From the NCBI RefSeq assembly GCF_002150005.2, contig NZ_MSPP01000003.1, positions 494,832 through 558,831 on the forward strand: a stretch of 64,000 nt of DNA, in the 5' to 3' direction. The position numbers were made by a program, and so were the translations under genes. The stretch's first letter is position 1, and the number at the start of each line of letters is the position of its first letter. The notes below the pieces were generated by a model that did not search any database, had not been told where the DNA came from, and saw only the letters and a list, made by a program, of their open reading frames with translations. This document shows positions 62,554 to 64,000 of the stretch, piece by piece. This stretch comes from Marivivens niveibacter. GTDB lineage: Bacteria > Pseudomonadota > Alphaproteobacteria > Rhodobacterales > Rhodobacteraceae.

Positions 62554-63195
62554 TCAGGGTTTCCAGCGCAGGAAATTGGCGATGATCCGCAGGCCGGTGG
62601 CTTGGGATTTTTCGGGGTGGAATTGAGCGCCGACGATGTTGTCACGACCGACCAAAGCGGTGATGTCACCTGCATAATCCACGTGGGCAATGCGGTGGGC
62701 AGGGTTGGCCACTTTCATCTGATACGAGTGTACGAAATACGCGTGATCACCTGATTGGACGCCGTCCATAATGGGGTGCGGATTGTCGATCACCAAATCG
62801 TTCCAGCCCATATGCGGGATCTTCAGGGACTTATCCGATGGGGCGATTTTGACAATCTCGCCACCGATCCAATCGAACCCTGCGGTTTCTTCGTATTCGT
62901 GCCCAACGGTTGCCAGCATCTGCATGCCGACGCAGATACCCATGAATGGTTTCCCATCCTTTTCAACGGCTTGGGTGATCGCTTCGGCCAACCCGCCCGC
63001 GTTAGACAGGGCCGCACGGCAATGCGGGAACGCGCCGTCACCAGGCAGAACGATGCGATCTGCCTTGGCAACGACGTCAGGTTCTGTGGTCACGACAACA
63101 GTGCCGGTGCCGACTTCGGCGGCCATACGTTCGAACGCTTTATGCGCCGAATGTAGGTTGCCGCCGTCGTAATCGACTAGCGCGATCAGGCTCAT
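62554..63195 (-). CDS. hisH: Imidazole glycerol phosphate synthase amidotransferase subunit
   Basis: A 213-aa class I amidotransferase that supplies ammonia to HisF. Cys in [10 protein letters not shown], His-x-Glu in [10 protein letters not shown]. Its start overlaps the hisB stop by 4 nt, so hisB-hisH form an operon. The partner hisF is about 5.3 kb downstream. Confidence 0.97.
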   Translation of the reverse strand: MSLIALVDYDGGNLHSAHKAFERMAAEVGTGTVVVTTEPDVVAKADRIVLPGDGAFPHCRAALSNAGGLAEAITQAVEKDGKPFMGICVGMQMLATVGHEYEETAGFDWIGGEIVKIAPSDKSLKIPHMGWNDLVIDNPHPIMDGVQSGDHAYFVHSYQMKVANPAHRIAHVDYAGDITALVGRDNIVGAQFHPEKSQATGLRIIANFLRWKP

Positions 63196-63779
63196 AGTGC
63201 ACCTTTGGTCGATGGCAGGCTGTTCGCCATACGCGGGTCTGTTTCCACGGCCATGCGCAGCGCTTTGGCGACCGCTTTGAACGCGGCTTCGGCGATGTGG
63301 TGGCTGTTGACGCCGTGTACCAAATCGATGTGCAGCGTGATGCCGCCATGCAGCGATAGGGCCTGAAAAAATTCACGCACAAGTTCAGTGTCAAAAGTGC
63401 CAATCTTCTCTGCGGTGAAGGGGCAATTCCAGACAAGGAACGAACGGCCCGACAGATCCAGTGCTGCGCGTACCTGCGTGTCGTCCATCGCCAGCGCAAA
63501 GTGGCCGTAACGGTTGATACCTTTTTTGTCGCCCAACGCTTTGACCAATGCCTGACCGATGGCGATACCCGTGTCTTCGACGGTGTGGTGATCGTCGATG
63601 TGGTAATCGCCTTTGGCGCGGATTGTCATATCGATCAGCGAATGGCGCGACAGCTGATCCAGCATGTGGTCAAAGAAACCAACGCCGGTTTGGTTGTCGT
63701 ATTTGCCGGTGCCATCAAGGTTCAGTTCAACCTCGATTGACGTCTCGTGTGTGTTACGCGTGATCGATGCGGTGCGCAT
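63192..63779 (-). CDS. hisB: Imidazoleglycerol-phosphate dehydratase
   Basis: A 195-aa manganese enzyme of histidine synthesis, single-function form. Metal-binding HHxxE segments: [14 protein letters not shown] and [29 protein letters not shown] is also typical. The ATG at 63779 gives the family N-terminus [10 protein letters not shown]; an upstream in-frame codon adds 7 residues. Confidence 0.97.
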   Translation of the reverse strand: MRTASITRNTHETSIEVELNLDGTGKYDNQTGVGFFDHMLDQLSRHSLIDMTIRAKGDYHIDDHHTVEDTGIAIGQALVKALGDKKGINRYGHFALAMDDTQVRAALDLSGRSFLVWNCPFTAEKIGTFDTELVREFFQALSLHGGITLHIDLVHGVNSHHIAEAAFKAVAKALRMAVETDPRMANSLPSTKGAL

Positions 63780-63885
63780 GGGGCCTCCGATTAAAGTCAC
63801 GGCTTTATAGGCGGGAGGGCAGGGTAGGCCAAGCCGCGAAAATAACGCGGCGACATTCGGTTGTTAGGCTGCATCAGTCACAAAC

Positions 63886-63916
63886 AAAAAAGGCGTCCCG
63901 AAGGACGCCGTTTTTT
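63886..63916. terminator. Bidirectional terminator beyond tRNA-Gly
   Basis: GGCGTCC (63892-63898), loop CGAA, GGACGCC (63903-63909), flanked by A-run (63885-63891) and T-run (63911-63916). It lies just downstream of the minus-strand tRNA-Gly. Confidence 0.88.
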
Positions 63917-63925
63917 GTTACTTAC

Positions 63926-64000
63926 TGGAGCGGGCGAGGCGATTCGAACGCCCGACCCTAACCTTGGCAAGGTTATGCTCTACCCCTGAGCTACGCCCGC
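63926..64000 (-). tRNA. tRNA-Gly (anticodon GCC)
   Basis: A 75-nt tRNA on the minus strand ending exactly at the window edge. Acceptor GCGGGCG pairs with CGCCCGC, D arm GCTCAGGGGTAGAGC, anticodon loop TTGCCAA (GCC), T arm with TTCGAAT loop, discriminator T and encoded CCA (63926-63928). Confidence 0.97.

Overview
This 64 kb window is chromosomal DNA from a marine-type alphaproteobacterium of the order Rhodobacterales (Roseobacter group). The evidence is gene content and order: ThyX-type thymidylate synthase, phaZ/phaC/phaP/phaR with PhaR-type operators, purA-DUF2842, hflK-hflC-DUF2065-degP, a queuosine cassette inside the histidine genes, many short rho-independent terminators, and two tRNAs with encoded CCA. 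There is no rRNA, CRISPR array, insertion sequence, prophage or plasmid origin. It reads as stable core genome with a few accessory operons. The species cannot be named from the sequence.

Layout. 1-2.5 kb: lipoprotein fragment, thyX, a BLUF photosensor, a cold-shock protein and an ArsC/Spx-like protein. 2.5-4.9 kb: a four-gene operon (DUF2282 precursor peptide, DUF692/MNIO enzyme, DUF2063 partner, DoxX membrane protein), a bufferin/HvfABCD-type copper-related RiPP system. 5.2-10.6 kb: small membrane protein, thrS, an MFS transporter overlapping an alpha/beta hydrolase, and a second alpha/beta-hydrolase-fold protein lacking its nucleophilic serine. 10.6-15.1 kb: the polyhydroxybutyrate locus (phaZ divergent from phaC, then phaP and phaR). 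15.1-25.7 kb: a LysR regulator, then a large minus-strand amine/amino-acid block: polar amino-acid ABC transporter, two glutamine-synthetase-like ligases, a class I amidotransferase, a PuuB-like oxidase and a DegT aminotransferase, consistent with gamma-glutamylated amine catabolism. 25.8-33.5 kb: TerB-like protein, rlmJ, pyrG, secG, GNAT, purA, DUF2842 and a BCCT transporter. 33.5-44.6 kb: a long acidic uncharacterised protein, thiamine pyrophosphokinase, sdaA, GST, rpiA, glutathione reductase, hflK/hflC/DUF2065 and a DegP-type protease. 44.6-50.1 kb: lipoproteins, a 2Fe-2S ferredoxin, cobS/cobT and a Kef-type antiporter. 50.2-56.1 kb: a bitopic GspL/GspC-like protein, a SIMPL protein, a glycosyltransferase-like protein, tRNA-Tyr, rlmB, a candidate small RNA and a CoA-binding protein. 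56.2-64 kb: hisE, hisF, hisA, hisH and hisB split by an SDR and queF-queE-queD-queC, ending at tRNA-Gly.

The strongest items for a second look are: the RiPP operon, whose precursor has a methionine-rich tail; an exact 20-bp AT-rich element shared by the amine-catabolism region and the BCCT transporter promoter; the hydrolase with Gly in place of Ser; a two-hairpin small RNA candidate near 55.6 kb; spaced CTGC-N3-GCAG operators ahead of phaP; and a membrane protein that seems to combine GspL-like and GspC/PilP-like parts. All functional statements come from reading the sequence. No database search was run.
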